Below are positions 1 through 6,761 of a stretch of 23,159 nt of DNA, piece after piece (position 1 is the first letter of the stretch; each line of letters starts with the position of its first letter). The notes beneath the pieces are model-generated. The model was not told the origin of the DNA. It saw nothing but the letters and a program-made list of their open reading frames with translations, and did not search any database. Source of the DNA: a virus; the IMG/VR virus record IMGVR_UViG_3300049729_000057, positions 1-23,159 of that record; one strand, written 5' to 3'. The translations under genes were made by a program, and so were the position numbers.

Positions 1-1
1 C

Positions 2-46
2 ACAGTGGCCGCTACCTGGGCGAAGAAGGAGAAGGAGACCAAATGA
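2..46 (+). CDS. C-terminal end of an upstream gene (partial)
   Basis: An open frame enters from the left edge and stops with TGA at 44-46. The last visible residues are TVAATWAKKEKETK, a lysine and glutamate-rich tail. The stop overlaps the next ATG at 43 in an ATGA junction, the same arrangement used between most genes here. Function cannot be judged from 14 residues. Confidence 0.5.
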   Translation, partial: TVAATWAKKEKETK

Positions 47-291
47 CCCCGCCCAATAAATTTCCAACCTCCGTCAATCTCAACTCTTCTTGGGTCCGAC
101 CGGAGCCTGGCAAGAAAACTGACAAACAGAAGACCCAGGAATTCTGGGGGTTGTGTGTCCCGGCTGGGTTTGGCGCGGCGGTTATTATTGCTCTGCTCTG
201 CGGGTCACCAGAGGTCTTCTTACCGGCGTGGCCGGTGCTTAGTATTATCATTTGGGGGTTAAAATCTGGGTTGGATGGGGAGAACGGGTGA
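43..291 (+). CDS. small two-helix membrane protein, unknown function
   Basis: 82 residues. A strong SD (AAGGAGAAGGAG) precedes the ATG. The first 35 residues are polar and basic. Two hydrophobic stretches follow, at about residues 36-53 and 57-73, separated by a short CGSPEV turn, so a hairpin in the inner membrane is likely. The stop overlaps the GTG start of the DNA polymerase, so the two are probably translationally coupled. No family is recognised. Position just before the polymerase does not by itself assign a replication role. Confidence 0.72.
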   Translation: MTPPNKFPTSVNLNSSWVRPEPGKKTDKQKTQEFWGLCVPAGFGAAVIIALLCGSPEVFLPAWPVLSIIIWGLKSGLDGENG

Positions 292-2435
292 CCGAACTTC
301 ATTGGGACGTAGAAACTCGAAGTGAAGCTGACCTCGATGAGGTCGGTCTTGCCAATTATTTCGACCACCCCAGTACCGAACTCATACTGAGCCAACATGC
401 CATCGACGAAGGTAAAGTTCATCTGTGGCAGCCGCATTTAGACCCAAATCCACCCATTGAACTTATCGACGCCCTGAACGACCCATTCATAATCGCAAAT
501 TCCTGGGGAGCCGCATTTGAAAGAAGCGCGGCTCTACGGTTTTTCAAGATAGACAAGCCGCTCCCGGAGTGGCGGTGCTCGATGGTTCGCGCCAGGTACT
601 TGTCCCTCCCGGGAGGTCTGGACGAAGCGGGGCGCATCTTAGGGCTCAAGGAATCAGAAGCCAAGATAAAAGACGGTAAACGGCTCATACGAAAGTTTTG
701 TTCCCCCGAAGAACCCGGAGGGGCTGAGACTTTGTTTGGAAAGAGTCTACCAACTTTCAGGAACTGGGCGACCGACCCCGAAGATTGGGGACGATTCTGC
801 GAATATGCTGTTCGAGATGTAATTGCCGAGAGAATTATCGCCACCAAAAAACTCAAGAAATTTCCGCTTCCGGATCGAGAATGGGAAAACTGGTTTTTAG
901 AGCAGCAGGTGAATTCCACCGGCTGGAGTGTAGACATGGACCTGGTGAGGGGGGCTCAATTCATTGTTGGAAAAGAGATGGAGCGGCTCGCCCACAGGCT
1001 TCACGAACTCACAAAGCTAGAAAACCCCAACAGCGTTACACAACTGCAACCGTGGCTTCAGGAACGAGGGTATACTTTCTCTTCTGTCGATAAAAACTTC
1101 GTTGCCCGGGCAATGTCCGGAGAGTGCGATCTGACGGAGGAAGCCCGAGAAGTTCTGATCCTGCGGGGACAAACCTCGAAATCTTCTATTCGCAAGTACA
1201 CAAACATCGCGGACATGGTAAGCTCGGACGGGCGTCTGCGACACCAATACACTTTTATGGGGGCCGCGCGCACCGGCAGGGAGGCCGCACACGGCGTAAA
1301 CATGGGGAATTTGCCGAAACCGGTGAAGTCTGTTGAAGATCGTATGCCTGAAGCAATTCATCTTGTCCGGATAATGGACTACGAAGGAGTTAAACGAGAA
1401 TTTGAGAAGCCCTTAGACGTGGTGGCTTCCACTGTTCGTGCCTCTTTCCGCGCACCGGAAGGAAAGAAGTTGGTCGTAGCAGACTTGTCTGCAATCGAAA
1501 ATGTTGGTGCGTGCTTCTTGTCTCGGTGCGAGGCGGGAATGAACGTGTTTAGAGAAAACCGCGACCCCTACTTAGATTTTGCGATGCACTTTTACAAGCA
1601 AACGTACGAAGAACTAGCCGCAGAATATGACGAGGGTCGGGGTAACAAGTCCAAACGAACGATGTGTAAACCTGCCACCCTGGGCTCGGGTTTTGGATTG
1701 GGTCCGGGCAAGGAAGTAATCGACCGCAAGACTGGAGAGACGACCTGGGAAGGGCTACTAGGCTACGCAAGGTCCATGAACGTCGTTATGACACAGGAGG
1801 AAGCAGTCAAAGCCATACAGGTCTTTCGTTCCGTCTACCCCGAGATTCCTCAGACGTGGAAGGATTTGGAGCGTGCCGCGCGCCGGGCAATTAAAAACCC
1901 GGGGAAGGTAGTTGGCGTCGGAATTCCGGCTACGGAGAGGGAGAAAGAGTGGTTTGCGGAGAAGGGCCGCAAAATCTACAGCGACCCCCTCTTGTCGTTT
2001 TTATGCCACGGAACCAAAGTCCTCGAATTACGTCTTCCGAGTGGGAGAAGCCTTCACTACATCGATCCTACTGTGGAGGAAGAAGAATACGAATGGAAGG
2101 ACAAAAAGCTGAAAGGGGAGAAAATCTCCTACTACGGCAAGGAGCAGAATTCAACCCATTGGGGGAGGGTACCAACGCATGGAGGAAAACTTTTTGAGAA
2201 CAGTGATCAGGCGTGGGCCCGAGATATTTTGTTCAACGGAATGCAGGAAGCGAACAAAGCTGGGTTTGAGATTATGGGCTCGACCTACGACGAAATTATC
2301 ACGTTGGTGCCGGAAGACTCTCCACTGACTGTGGATCGGCTATGCGAATGTATGACAAAGAAACCGGACTGGATGCCAGACGGCGTGCCACTAAAGGCGG
2401 CGGGGTACGAGGCAAAGGAATACAAGAAGGAATGA
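288..2435 (+). CDS. family A DNA polymerase with 3'-5' exonuclease domain
   Basis: 715 residues from GTG at 288. That start is preferred over TTG at 252 because GGGGAG lies just upstream and it forms a GTGA overlap with the preceding stop. The N-terminus carries a DnaQ-type Exo I motif (D7, E9 in WDVETRS) in a phage-type proofreading domain. The palm has motif A with D399 in ADLSAIEN, motif B around R457 and K461 (RTMCKPATLGSGFG), and motif C as Y667-D668-E669, where most family A enzymes have H-D-E. It would copy the phage genome with the primase-helicase at 21144. The coding region contains a copy of the 15-bp dispersed element at 1365. No 5'-nuclease domain is present. Confidence 0.95.
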   Translation: MTELHWDVETRSEADLDEVGLANYFDHPSTELILSQHAIDEGKVHLWQPHLDPNPPIELIDALNDPFIIANSWGAAFERSAALRFFKIDKPLPEWRCSMVRARYLSLPGGLDEAGRILGLKESEAKIKDGKRLIRKFCSPEEPGGAETLFGKSLPTFRNWATDPEDWGRFCEYAVRDVIAERIIATKKLKKFPLPDREWENWFLEQQVNSTGWSVDMDLVRGAQFIVGKEMERLAHRLHELTKLENPNSVTQLQPWLQERGYTFSSVDKNFVARAMSGECDLTEEAREVLILRGQTSKSSIRKYTNIADMVSSDGRLRHQYTFMGAARTGREAAHGVNMGNLPKPVKSVEDRMPEAIHLVRIMDYEGVKREFEKPLDVVASTVRASFRAPEGKKLVVADLSAIENVGACFLSRCEAGMNVFRENRDPYLDFAMHFYKQTYEELAAEYDEGRGNKSKRTMCKPATLGSGFGLGPGKEVIDRKTGETTWEGLLGYARSMNVVMTQEEAVKAIQVFRSVYPEIPQTWKDLERAARRAIKNPGKVVGVGIPATEREKEWFAEKGRKIYSDPLLSFLCHGTKVLELRLPSGRSLHYIDPTVEEEEYEWKDKKLKGEKISYYGKEQNSTHWGRVPTHGGKLFENSDQAWARDILFNGMQEANKAGFEIMGSTYDEIITLVPEDSPLTVDRLCECMTKKPDWMPDGVPLKAAGYEAKEYKKE
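1365..1379 (+). repeat. 15-bp dispersed element copy (GTCCGGATAATGGAC)
   Basis: Matches the consensus GTCCRGATAATGGAC exactly. It lies inside the polymerase gene and is read as residues LVRIMDY, so it is not limited to gene borders. Confidence 0.75.
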
Positions 2436-2445
2436 AAAATAGTTG

Positions 2446-2473
2446 TTGACACAACCCGACCTCGTGGTATAAT
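2446..2473 (+). promoter_or_regulatory. sigma70-like promoter, TTGACA-16-TATAAT
   Basis: A perfect -35 (TTGACA, 2446-2451) and perfect -10 (TATAAT, 2468-2473) are 16 bp apart in the 63-base gap after the polymerase. The -10 is extended (TGG before TATAAT) and shares CGTGGTATAATG with three other sites in the window. It would give a leader of roughly 20 bases before the gene at 2499. Confidence 0.85.
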
Positions 2474-2498
2474 GGGGTCTGAATAGGAGGAACAAGAG

Positions 2499-2705
2499 AT
2501 GGCCAAAACTAAATGGGGGTACGAAACTGTAATTGGCAAACGCCGGGTCTACGCCCGCATGGGCCGAAGTGAGATCGTCGTCCGAGTTGAGAACGACGGA
2601 GATACCACCAAGTATGCCGAATGGGGGTACCCCAAAATAGTGGGGCTGATTCTTGCCACACAACTGGCGGCAGCAGAAGTCCCCGAGGAAGACATCATCC
2701 CGTAA
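2499..2705 (+). CDS. small hypothetical protein
   Basis: 68 residues, first gene after the 2446 promoter, with AGGAGG nine bases before the ATG. The N-terminal half is basic and beta-prone (GYETVIGKRRVYARMGRSE). The C-terminal half has a hydrophobic helix (IVGLILATQLAAAEV) and an acidic end. It looks like a small soluble, strongly expressed early protein. No family is recognised. Confidence 0.75.
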   Translation: MAKTKWGYETVIGKRRVYARMGRSEIVVRVENDGDTTKYAEWGYPKIVGLILATQLAAAEVPEEDIIP

Positions 2706-2708
2706 CCC

Positions 2709-2723
2709 GTCCGAGTAATGGAC
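2709..2723 (+). repeat. 15-bp dispersed element copy (GTCCGAGTAATGGAC)
   Basis: Begins three bases after the stop at 2705 and is followed directly by TGAAGGAGGA and the ATG at 2736. The same element-plus-SD cassette recurs at 3818. Confidence 0.85.
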
Positions 2724-2735
2724 TGAAGGAGGAGC

Positions 2736-3146
2736 ATGAAAATCGTAATCAACATATGCTACGGAGGCTTTGGGCTAAGTGCCCTGGCCACCAAGAGACT
2801 GGCCGAGCTACAAGGCCGGGAGTGCTATTTCTTCAAGCAGGAATATCCCAACCGGAAGTATGTCCCGATCTCCGTAGAGGAGGCCGACAAAGCATTTATG
2901 TTCCACGCCTGGGATATTCCTAACCCTGATTCAAACTCAGACCAACACAATCATTTCATCTACTATCCTATGAGCATTGATCGCACAGACCCGAAGTTGA
3001 TTCAAGTGGTCGAGGAGTTGGGTGAGAAAGCCAACGACCAAAATGCGGAGTTAAAAATCATCGAGATTCCGGACGGCGTCGATTATGAGATCGACGAGTA
3101 CGACGGAGTAGAATCTGTCCACGAACGTCACAACTGTTGGAGCTAA
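2736..3146 (+). CDS. conserved phage-type hypothetical protein (MKIVIN..GGFGLS type)
   Basis: 136 residues with a strong SD. The N-terminus (MKIVINICYGGFGLSALA) and the acidic C-terminus (YEIDEYDGVESVHERHNCWS) resemble a hypothetical family I recall from many tailed phages. The middle (residues about 30-100) is hydrophilic and rich in His, Asp and Asn. No catalytic motif is evident and the function is unknown. The stop TAA is followed directly by the SD of the next gene. Confidence 0.85.
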   Translation: MKIVINICYGGFGLSALATKRLAELQGRECYFFKQEYPNRKYVPISVEEADKAFMFHAWDIPNPDSNSDQHNHFIYYPMSIDRTDPKLIQVVEELGEKANDQNAELKIIEIPDGVDYEIDEYDGVESVHERHNCWS

Positions 3147-3154
3147 GGAGGAAC

Positions 3155-3439
3155 ATGGACCACGAAACTTTCGTAGAAGAAATCATTGAAGCCTTCGAGG
3201 ATGAGCCCGAGTACGATTTTCCCACCGAAAGGGAAAACCGATGGGCGCGCGCGCAGGGAGTACGCTCCCGGCTCCTAACCCTGCTTGAGGAGTTCGAGGA
3301 ATCCGGGGTACCAATAGAATCGGACCTGGCACAGGCCGACGACGAGGTCTTCGAGCTCGAAATGAGAAATGACGCCCTGCTGGACGAAAACGAGAAACTA
3401 CGGCAGCGTGTAGCTGAGTTGGAGGAGGCGGCAAAATGA
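3155..3439 (+). CDS. acidic coiled-coil hypothetical protein
   Basis: 94 residues. ATG 3155 is chosen over TTG 3137 because AAGGAGG lies just before it. The protein is strongly acidic. The C-terminal 35 residues (around DENEKLRQRVAELEEAAK) have heptad spacing typical of a coiled coil, suggesting dimerisation. It overlaps the next gene in an ATGA junction. Function unknown. Confidence 0.78.
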   Translation: MDHETFVEEIIEAFEDEPEYDFPTERENRWARAQGVRSRLLTLLEEFEESGVPIESDLAQADDEVFELEMRNDALLDENEKLRQRVAELEEAAK

Positions 3440-3633
3440 CATGGGCTGAAAAATACGTCCTTCGGCGGCGTATCAAGGTCTTCGGTCTTTGGGTGCTCGT
3501 GGCGGGGTTCCTACTTGGGATACTTGACTACCCGCTTCAAGCGCTTGTCTGCTTTTGTGCGGCCTTCATTATGGTAGGCTGGGCGCTGAATGACGAGAAC
3601 AATGAACGACAAGGTCCTACGGGAACGGCATGA
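3436..3633 (+). CDS. small two-helix membrane protein
   Basis: 65 residues. A basic N-terminus (VLRRRIK) precedes two hydrophobic segments, about residues 14-30 and 32-50, with a short DYP turn. The tail is polar. The positive-inside rule places both ends in the cytoplasm. It overlaps both neighbours by four bases, so it belongs to a coupled cluster. No family recognised; lysis functions are possible but nothing specific supports them. Confidence 0.72.
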   Translation: MTWAEKYVLRRRIKVFGLWVLVAGFLLGILDYPLQALVCFCAAFIMVGWALNDENNERQGPTGTA

Positions 3634-3818
3634 CGGACGAAGAACTAATTCGGGAACTAGACATCATTGTTAGGAAACAGGACAAACATATCCAGCGACT
3701 GAAGAAACGATTGTTGGAGAAGAAGAAGTATGAGATTGAATTTTTGAAGATGGCCGGGGCCTGTACCGACTATATGCGGAACATCGACACGAAAGACGCG
3801 GCGGCTTTGGCCGGGTAG
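3630..3818 (+). CDS. small coiled-coil hypothetical protein
   Basis: 62 residues. Residues 1-40 are highly charged and helical (IVRKQDKHIQRLKKRLLEKK), most likely a coiled coil. The C-terminal third is less charged. Its TAG stop shares its last base with the dispersed element at 3818. Function unknown. Confidence 0.72.
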   Translation: MTDEELIRELDIIVRKQDKHIQRLKKRLLEKKKYEIEFLKMAGACTDYMRNIDTKDAAALAG

Positions 3819-3832
3819 TCCAGATAATGGAC
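3818..3832 (+). repeat. 15-bp dispersed element copy (GTCCAGATAATGGAC)
   Basis: Perfect consensus with 5-bp inverted arms GTCCA/TGGAC around GATAA. It starts on the last base of the upstream stop codon and is followed by TGAAGGAGGA, identical to the context at 2709. Confidence 0.88.
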
Positions 3833-3845
3833 TGAAGGAGGAATA

Positions 3846-4613
3846 ATGCGAGAACTAAATAAGCAGGACTTGAACTGGGCTGTGAGATTGCTTCCGCCCA
3901 GACTGCGTAACCAGATGCTTGAGTATGGGCCCCGCCTGGTTCTTGGTGGGGGATACATTCGCTCCACGGTCTCAGGGGAGAAACCCAACGACTTGGATTT
4001 ATTTACGCAGGTAGCGGAGGACGCAAAACTCTTCGCGTCCGCATTAGCCAAAGAAGCAAAGAAAGGAGACCCGCACGAGACGGGCAATGCGCTGTCCGTA
4101 AAGCTGTCTCCTCGGCATTTCGTTCAGTACATTCATCGGTGGACTTTTCCCTCCCCGGCCTATCTGATAGAGTCCTTCGACTTTACCATTGCTTGTGCTG
4201 CAATTTGGTTTGAATCCGGGAAATGGACAAGTCTCGTGGATGATGAATTTTATGCAGACCTGGCGGCCAAGCGACTCGTGTATAGGTCCCCGCAGCGAAA
4301 CGAGGACGCCGGAGGCTCCATGCTCCGCGTTCTGAAATTCTATCAGCGTGGCTTCCGGATTCCTTTGGATTCTCTCGGGGCCGTAATTGCCCGGTTGGTG
4401 GACGAGGTAGACTTGAACGGAGTAGCCACAACTAGCTACAAAGACGGCCACGATCTTGGGGGAACGAGTATCGGGATTACCACTGAACAACGCTGGGCAA
4501 GCGTTATCACCGGGCTTCTGCGTGAAGTGGACCCGCAAATCGACCCAGAGCATTTCTCCCATCTTCCCAGCATACCAACAGAAGTGAAAGCTGCGGAGGA
4601 AATAGATGAGTAA
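3846..4613 (+). CDS. nucleotidyltransferase-fold protein (pol beta superfamily, tRNA-NT-like head)
   Basis: 255 residues with SD GGAGGA. Residues 34-51 hold the signature LGGGYIRS ... NDLDLF: a glycine-rich loop, R39 and the metal-binding pair D49 and D51. A third acidic candidate is D112 in SFDFTIA. This is the layout of CCA-adding or poly(A) polymerase head domains. The following AAKRLVYRSPQRN ... LRVLKFYQRGF segment resembles the helical neck of that class. Phage homologues exist without a known target, so RNA end repair or NMP transfer is inference. Its end overlaps the clamp-loader gene by eight bases. Confidence 0.8.
   Translation: MRELNKQDLNWAVRLLPPRLRNQMLEYGPRLVLGGGYIRSTVSGEKPNDLDLFTQVAEDAKLFASALAKEAKKGDPHETGNALSVKLSPRHFVQYIHRWTFPSPAYLIESFDFTIACAAIWFESGKWTSLVDDEFYADLAAKRLVYRSPQRNEDAGGSMLRVLKFYQRGFRIPLDSLGAVIARLVDEVDLNGVATTSYKDGHDLGGTSIGITTEQRWASVITGLLREVDPQIDPEHFSHLPSIPTEVKAAEEIDE
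4214..4228 (+). repeat. degenerate copy of the 15-bp element (ATCCGGGAAATGGAC)
   Basis: Two mismatches to the GTCCGGGTAATGGAC form seen at 10941. It lies inside the nucleotidyltransferase gene, so it may be chance or a decayed site. Confidence 0.3.
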
Positions 4614-5535
4614 CCTCGCCCTAACAATGCGTCCTGAGAAACTCTCGGACGTGCTCGGTAACGAGTCCGCCAAGCGCGCCATCCAGTCTTGTATCGACAA
4701 GAACAGCTTTCCCAACGTCTGGCTGTTCTCCGGGCCGCCCGGCACCGGAAAGACGACGCTCGCCCAGATCGTGGCGCGCGCGGCGGGGGGCGACGACGAC
4801 TGCATCCACGAGATCAACGGGTCGGACAAAAATGGGGTAGACGACGCCCGGGAACTCGCTGAGATGGCGATCAGCCGTCCATTTAACGGACGACGCCGGG
4901 TGTTCATTCTAAATGAGTTCCACCAAATGACGCCCAACGCACAGGACGCACTCAAAGACCCGATGGAGAAGACTGAGGCTCTCTGGTTGATAACCACCGA
5001 CAGGCTTGAGAAGGTACAACCGGCCATTAAGTCCCGGGCAGCGGCAGCGACGTTCGACCTGAAGCCGCTGAACCAAGAACAAATTGACACGCTCATTTCT
5101 CGCGCCGGGGCCGACAACCTGATGGACAGGGACGCCGTGGGGAAGTTCCTGTGGTCGCACAAAGTCACCGCGCCCCGAGAAATCCTCGGGGTACTCGACC
5201 AGTACCTGGCGGGGGTGCCGTTGGAAGAAGCGATTCACGGGTCGGAACATGAACCCCTGTACCCGGAAATCGCAACCGCTGTTCTGTCCGGGAACTGGAC
5301 AAAGTCTTCGATGCTACTCAAGAAAGTACCAACCGCTGACTATCGCGCTATGGTGGCGGTGGTCTCCGCAAAACTAAGCTGGGCTCTACTCGACTCCGAT
5401 TTCGGGCCGAGGGCCGACGCTCTAGCAACCTGCCTCGTGGGCTTGGGAAACTCTGGGTTCGCTGACGGGGTGGCCTACTCCAGCCTCAAGGGGCTGCTCT
5501 ACAAATGCGCTAAGGCGCTAGGAGGAACAAAATGA
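4606..5535 (+). CDS. AAA+ clamp-loader-like ATPase (RFC/DnaX type)
   Basis: 309 residues. Walker A is GPPGTGKT at 43-50. The Walker B position reads VFILNEFHQM, with N103-E104 in place of the usual D-E. Sensor 1 lies near LITTD (129-132) and the S143-R144 pair occupies the SRC arginine-finger position. The order matches small RFC or DnaX subunits that load sliding clamps on DNA. A C-terminal helical region (about 200-309) would be the collar. No clamp gene is visible in the window. The start overlaps the nucleotidyltransferase stop and uses GGAGG upstream. Confidence 0.88.
   Translation: MSNLALTMRPEKLSDVLGNESAKRAIQSCIDKNSFPNVWLFSGPPGTGKTTLAQIVARAAGGDDDCIHEINGSDKNGVDDARELAEMAISRPFNGRRRVFILNEFHQMTPNAQDALKDPMEKTEALWLITTDRLEKVQPAIKSRAAAATFDLKPLNQEQIDTLISRAGADNLMDRDAVGKFLWSHKVTAPREILGVLDQYLAGVPLEEAIHGSEHEPLYPEIATAVLSGNWTKSSMLLKKVPTADYRAMVAVVSAKLSWALLDSDFGPRADALATCLVGLGNSGFADGVAYSSLKGLLYKCAKALGGTK
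4877..4891 (-). repeat. 15-bp dispersed element copy, inverted (GTCCATTTAACGGAC)
   Basis: Reverse complement GTCCGTTAAATGGAC keeps GTCC and AATGGAC. It is inside the clamp-loader gene (residues RPFNGR). Confidence 0.55.
5286..5300 (+). repeat. degenerate 15-bp element (GTCCGGGAACTGGAC)
   Basis: Keeps the GTCC-N7-GGAC frame but differs at two central positions. Lies inside the clamp-loader gene (residues LSGNWT). Confidence 0.35.
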
Positions 5536-5813
5536 ACTGGAAATTCTGGAAGAAAACACCGGAGCCTTTGAACATAGCTCCGCAGCAGGCACAAATCCCC
5601 GGCCTCCCCTCGAAAGTAGTAGCGGAGTGCCGGAGGGTCCTCGGAAAAAAATCATGGGGGCTTACCCAGAACGGAAATTTTTACCCGTTCGGTGGGGATA
5701 AGAAACACGCCGAGAGACTGTGGGCCTATACAACCCCAGGAGTGGACCTGGACGACAAGAAGTATATGGGATTTCCCATCGAAGACTGCCCGCTGGCGGA
5801 GGAGTCCGAATGA
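5532..5813 (+). CDS. hypothetical protein
   Basis: 93 residues with SD GGAGG and an ATGA overlap with the clamp-loader gene. The N-terminus is basic and tryptophan-rich (MNWKFWKKTPE). Residues 30-75 include KSWGLTQNGNFYPFGGD and look like a small folded domain. The tail is acidic. No family recognised. The tight coupling to the clamp loader could mean a related role, but that is only context. Confidence 0.72.
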   Translation: MNWKFWKKTPEPLNIAPQQAQIPGLPSKVVAECRRVLGKKSWGLTQNGNFYPFGGDKKHAERLWAYTTPGVDLDDKKYMGFPIEDCPLAEESE

Positions 5814-6022
5814 AACTCGTTAAGCTGACAGATACCCAAGGGGTGGCTGTATACGTCAACCCCGAATTTGTGATAATGCTGGGTGGGTCCCTAGCCAACG
5901 GTGTGGTCGCGGTCAATCAAGCAGCGGTGGTGCTCAACGGTGGGCTCCAAGTAACTGTTGCCGGGTCTCCGGGTGACATCCGGACAAAGCTGGAGAGCCC
6001 GGATTCTTCCGTGCTCGTGTGA
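5810..6022 (+). CDS. small beta-rich protein resembling the FlbD-like fold
   Basis: 70 residues from ATG 5810, which overlaps the previous stop (ATGA) and has GGAGGAG upstream. The pattern LTDTQGVAVYVNPEFVIML ... VVLNGGLQVTVAGSP follows the strand order of FlbD-like small proteins (LT..G..v.VNP..I, then v.L..G..~~V). The same arrangement occurs in many phage proteins of unknown role. The assignment rests on pattern only. Confidence 0.68.
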   Translation: MKLVKLTDTQGVAVYVNPEFVIMLGGSLANGVVAVNQAAVVLNGGLQVTVAGSPGDIRTKLESPDSSVLV

Positions 6023-6033
6023 AAATAAATATG

Positions 6034-6061
6034 TTTCCAGAGCCTGAAACCGTGGTATAAT
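6034..6061 (+). promoter_or_regulatory. promoter, TTTCCA-16-TATAAT with extended -10
   Basis: The -10 (6056-6061) lies in GAAACCGTGGTATAATG, nearly identical to the sites at 13629 and 19726. A weaker -35 (TTTCCA) lies at exactly 16 bp, the same spacing as at 2446. It begins a leader of about 150 bases before the gene at 6215. Confidence 0.8.
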
Positions 6062-6120
6062 GGGGGTAGTTTGAAAGCTCAGTTGGTGGTGACGATTGCG
6101 GGCGAGGACTCCCGTCCTGA

Positions 6121-6149
6121 TTGACAACGCAACGATGGGTCGCTACCAT
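6121..6149 (+). promoter_or_regulatory. possible second promoter, TTGACA-17-TACCAT
   Basis: A perfect -35 and a 4/6 -10 at 17 bp lie inside the leader. The -10 lacks the GTGGTATAATG context shared by the stronger promoters, so support is moderate at best. Confidence 0.3.
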
Positions 6150-6218
6150 GTACCGCTTCGCGGCGGGCCACCATCGACTGTATTTTCTGTCCATTATCCG
6201 GACGAAGGAGGGGTATGA
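6135..6218 (+). CDS. possible 27-residue leader peptide
   Basis: An ATG frame starting MGRYHVPLRGGPPSTVF runs to a TGA that overlaps the ATG at 6215 in the ATGA pattern used elsewhere. The start lies inside the 6133-6176 stem and has no clear SD, which argues against strong translation. It could be a short upstream frame that couples to the next gene, or chance. Confidence 0.28.
   Translation: MGRYHVPLRGGPPSTVFSVHYPDEGGV
6189..6203 (-). repeat. 15-bp dispersed element copy, inverted (GTCCATTATCCGGAC)
   Basis: Exact reverse complement of the copy at 1365. It is followed immediately by GAAGGAGGGGT and the ATG at 6215, so an inverted copy can also occupy the pre-SD position. Confidence 0.85.
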
Positions 6219-6472
6219 GGGTTGGTTGGGAAGAAAAAGACATTAAACCCGGACGCAGATTTAAGGGGCGTAGTGGCTCCGAAGTTTGGATGATTGGGTA
6301 TATTAATGGAGGGGAGGGGGATACCTTCTTCACCGTGATTAGCCTGTTAGATGGAATGGTGAACGGGAAGCTGAAAACCAGAGGGGACGTGGCTGAGTTC
6401 CTCAACCAAAATATGGATTTGCCCTTGGAGTTGACAGATGACTCCTGGAGAAAGGAAGCAGAGAAACAATGA
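6215..6472 (+). CDS. hypothetical protein
   Basis: 85 residues after a very strong SD (AAGGAGGGG). The N-terminal two thirds look like a small beta domain (PGRRFKGRSGSEVWMIGYI ... FFTVISLLDG). The end is helical and charged. It is the first full gene after the 6034 promoter and leader, so it may be tightly regulated. No family recognised. Confidence 0.75.
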   Translation: MRVGWEEKDIKPGRRFKGRSGSEVWMIGYINGGEGDTFFTVISLLDGMVNGKLKTRGDVAEFLNQNMDLPLELTDDSWRKEAEKQ

Positions 6473-6750
6473 CCCACCTATTTCTCTTCTTGATGCTCGC
6501 CGCGCACCCCGCTAAACCGGACTACGCCAAGATTATGAACGCTCAACAACAGATCATTCAGGACCTTACAGCCGAGAACCGAAAGCTAAAGAATGCGTTG
6601 TTCGGACCGCCGGGTACCACGGTGCGCGCTCTGCAAACCAATGAGGGCAAGGCGTACTGTCCACCGGACGGCTTCGCGCTTATGTACGAGGTCAAGCCAG
6701 GACCGGAACCGAGAAAATTTCAACCGTTTTGTGTACGAGTTTTGAAATAG
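6469..6750 (+). CDS. small protein with hydrophobic N-terminus, possibly exported
   Basis: 93 residues. MTHLFLFLMLAAHPAKPD looks like a short signal peptide with possible cleavage after an Ala. Next comes a helical, coiled-coil-like segment (IIQDLTAENRKLKNALF). A C-terminal part with two cysteines (C64, C88) follows. A periplasmic or membrane-tethered location is plausible. It overlaps the previous gene by ATGA. Function unknown. Confidence 0.7.
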   Translation: MTHLFLFLMLAAHPAKPDYAKIMNAQQQIIQDLTAENRKLKNALFGPPGTTVRALQTNEGKAYCPPDGFALMYEVKPGPEPRKFQPFCVRVLK

Positions 6751-6761
6751 GAGAACCAACG

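Larger units (their letters stand above)
6062..6214 (+). other. structured untranslated leader
   Basis: About 145 transcribed bases without a long gene. It contains a hairpin AGGAC-TCCC-GTCCT (6105-6118) and a larger stem CGATGG/CCATCG (6133-6138 with 6171-6176) that encloses CCGC-TTC-GCGG (6153-6163). An inverted 15-bp element lies at 6189 just before the SD. A second possible promoter and a 27-codon frame also lie inside. It could be a regulatory leader or a small RNA. Confidence 0.5.

Noticed and set aside
3818-3832. The element as a -10 promoter box (GATAAT).
   Set aside because: No -35 is seen 16-18 bp upstream of the copies checked (3818, 6938, 10941), and some copies lose the TATAAT-like core (8999, 4877).
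4044-5168. Long open frame of 374 codons on the minus strand.
   Set aside because: It lies antisense to the nucleotidyltransferase and clamp-loader genes, shows no recognisable motifs and is Ser/Arg/Pro-rich as shadow frames usually are. No minus-strand gene is supported anywhere.
6076-6087. AGCTCAGTTGGT, which resembles the D-arm of a tRNA.
   Set aside because: No matching GAGC closes the arm, there is no GTTCGAnnC T-loop at the right distance and the ends do not pair as an acceptor stem. No tRNA gene is supported.
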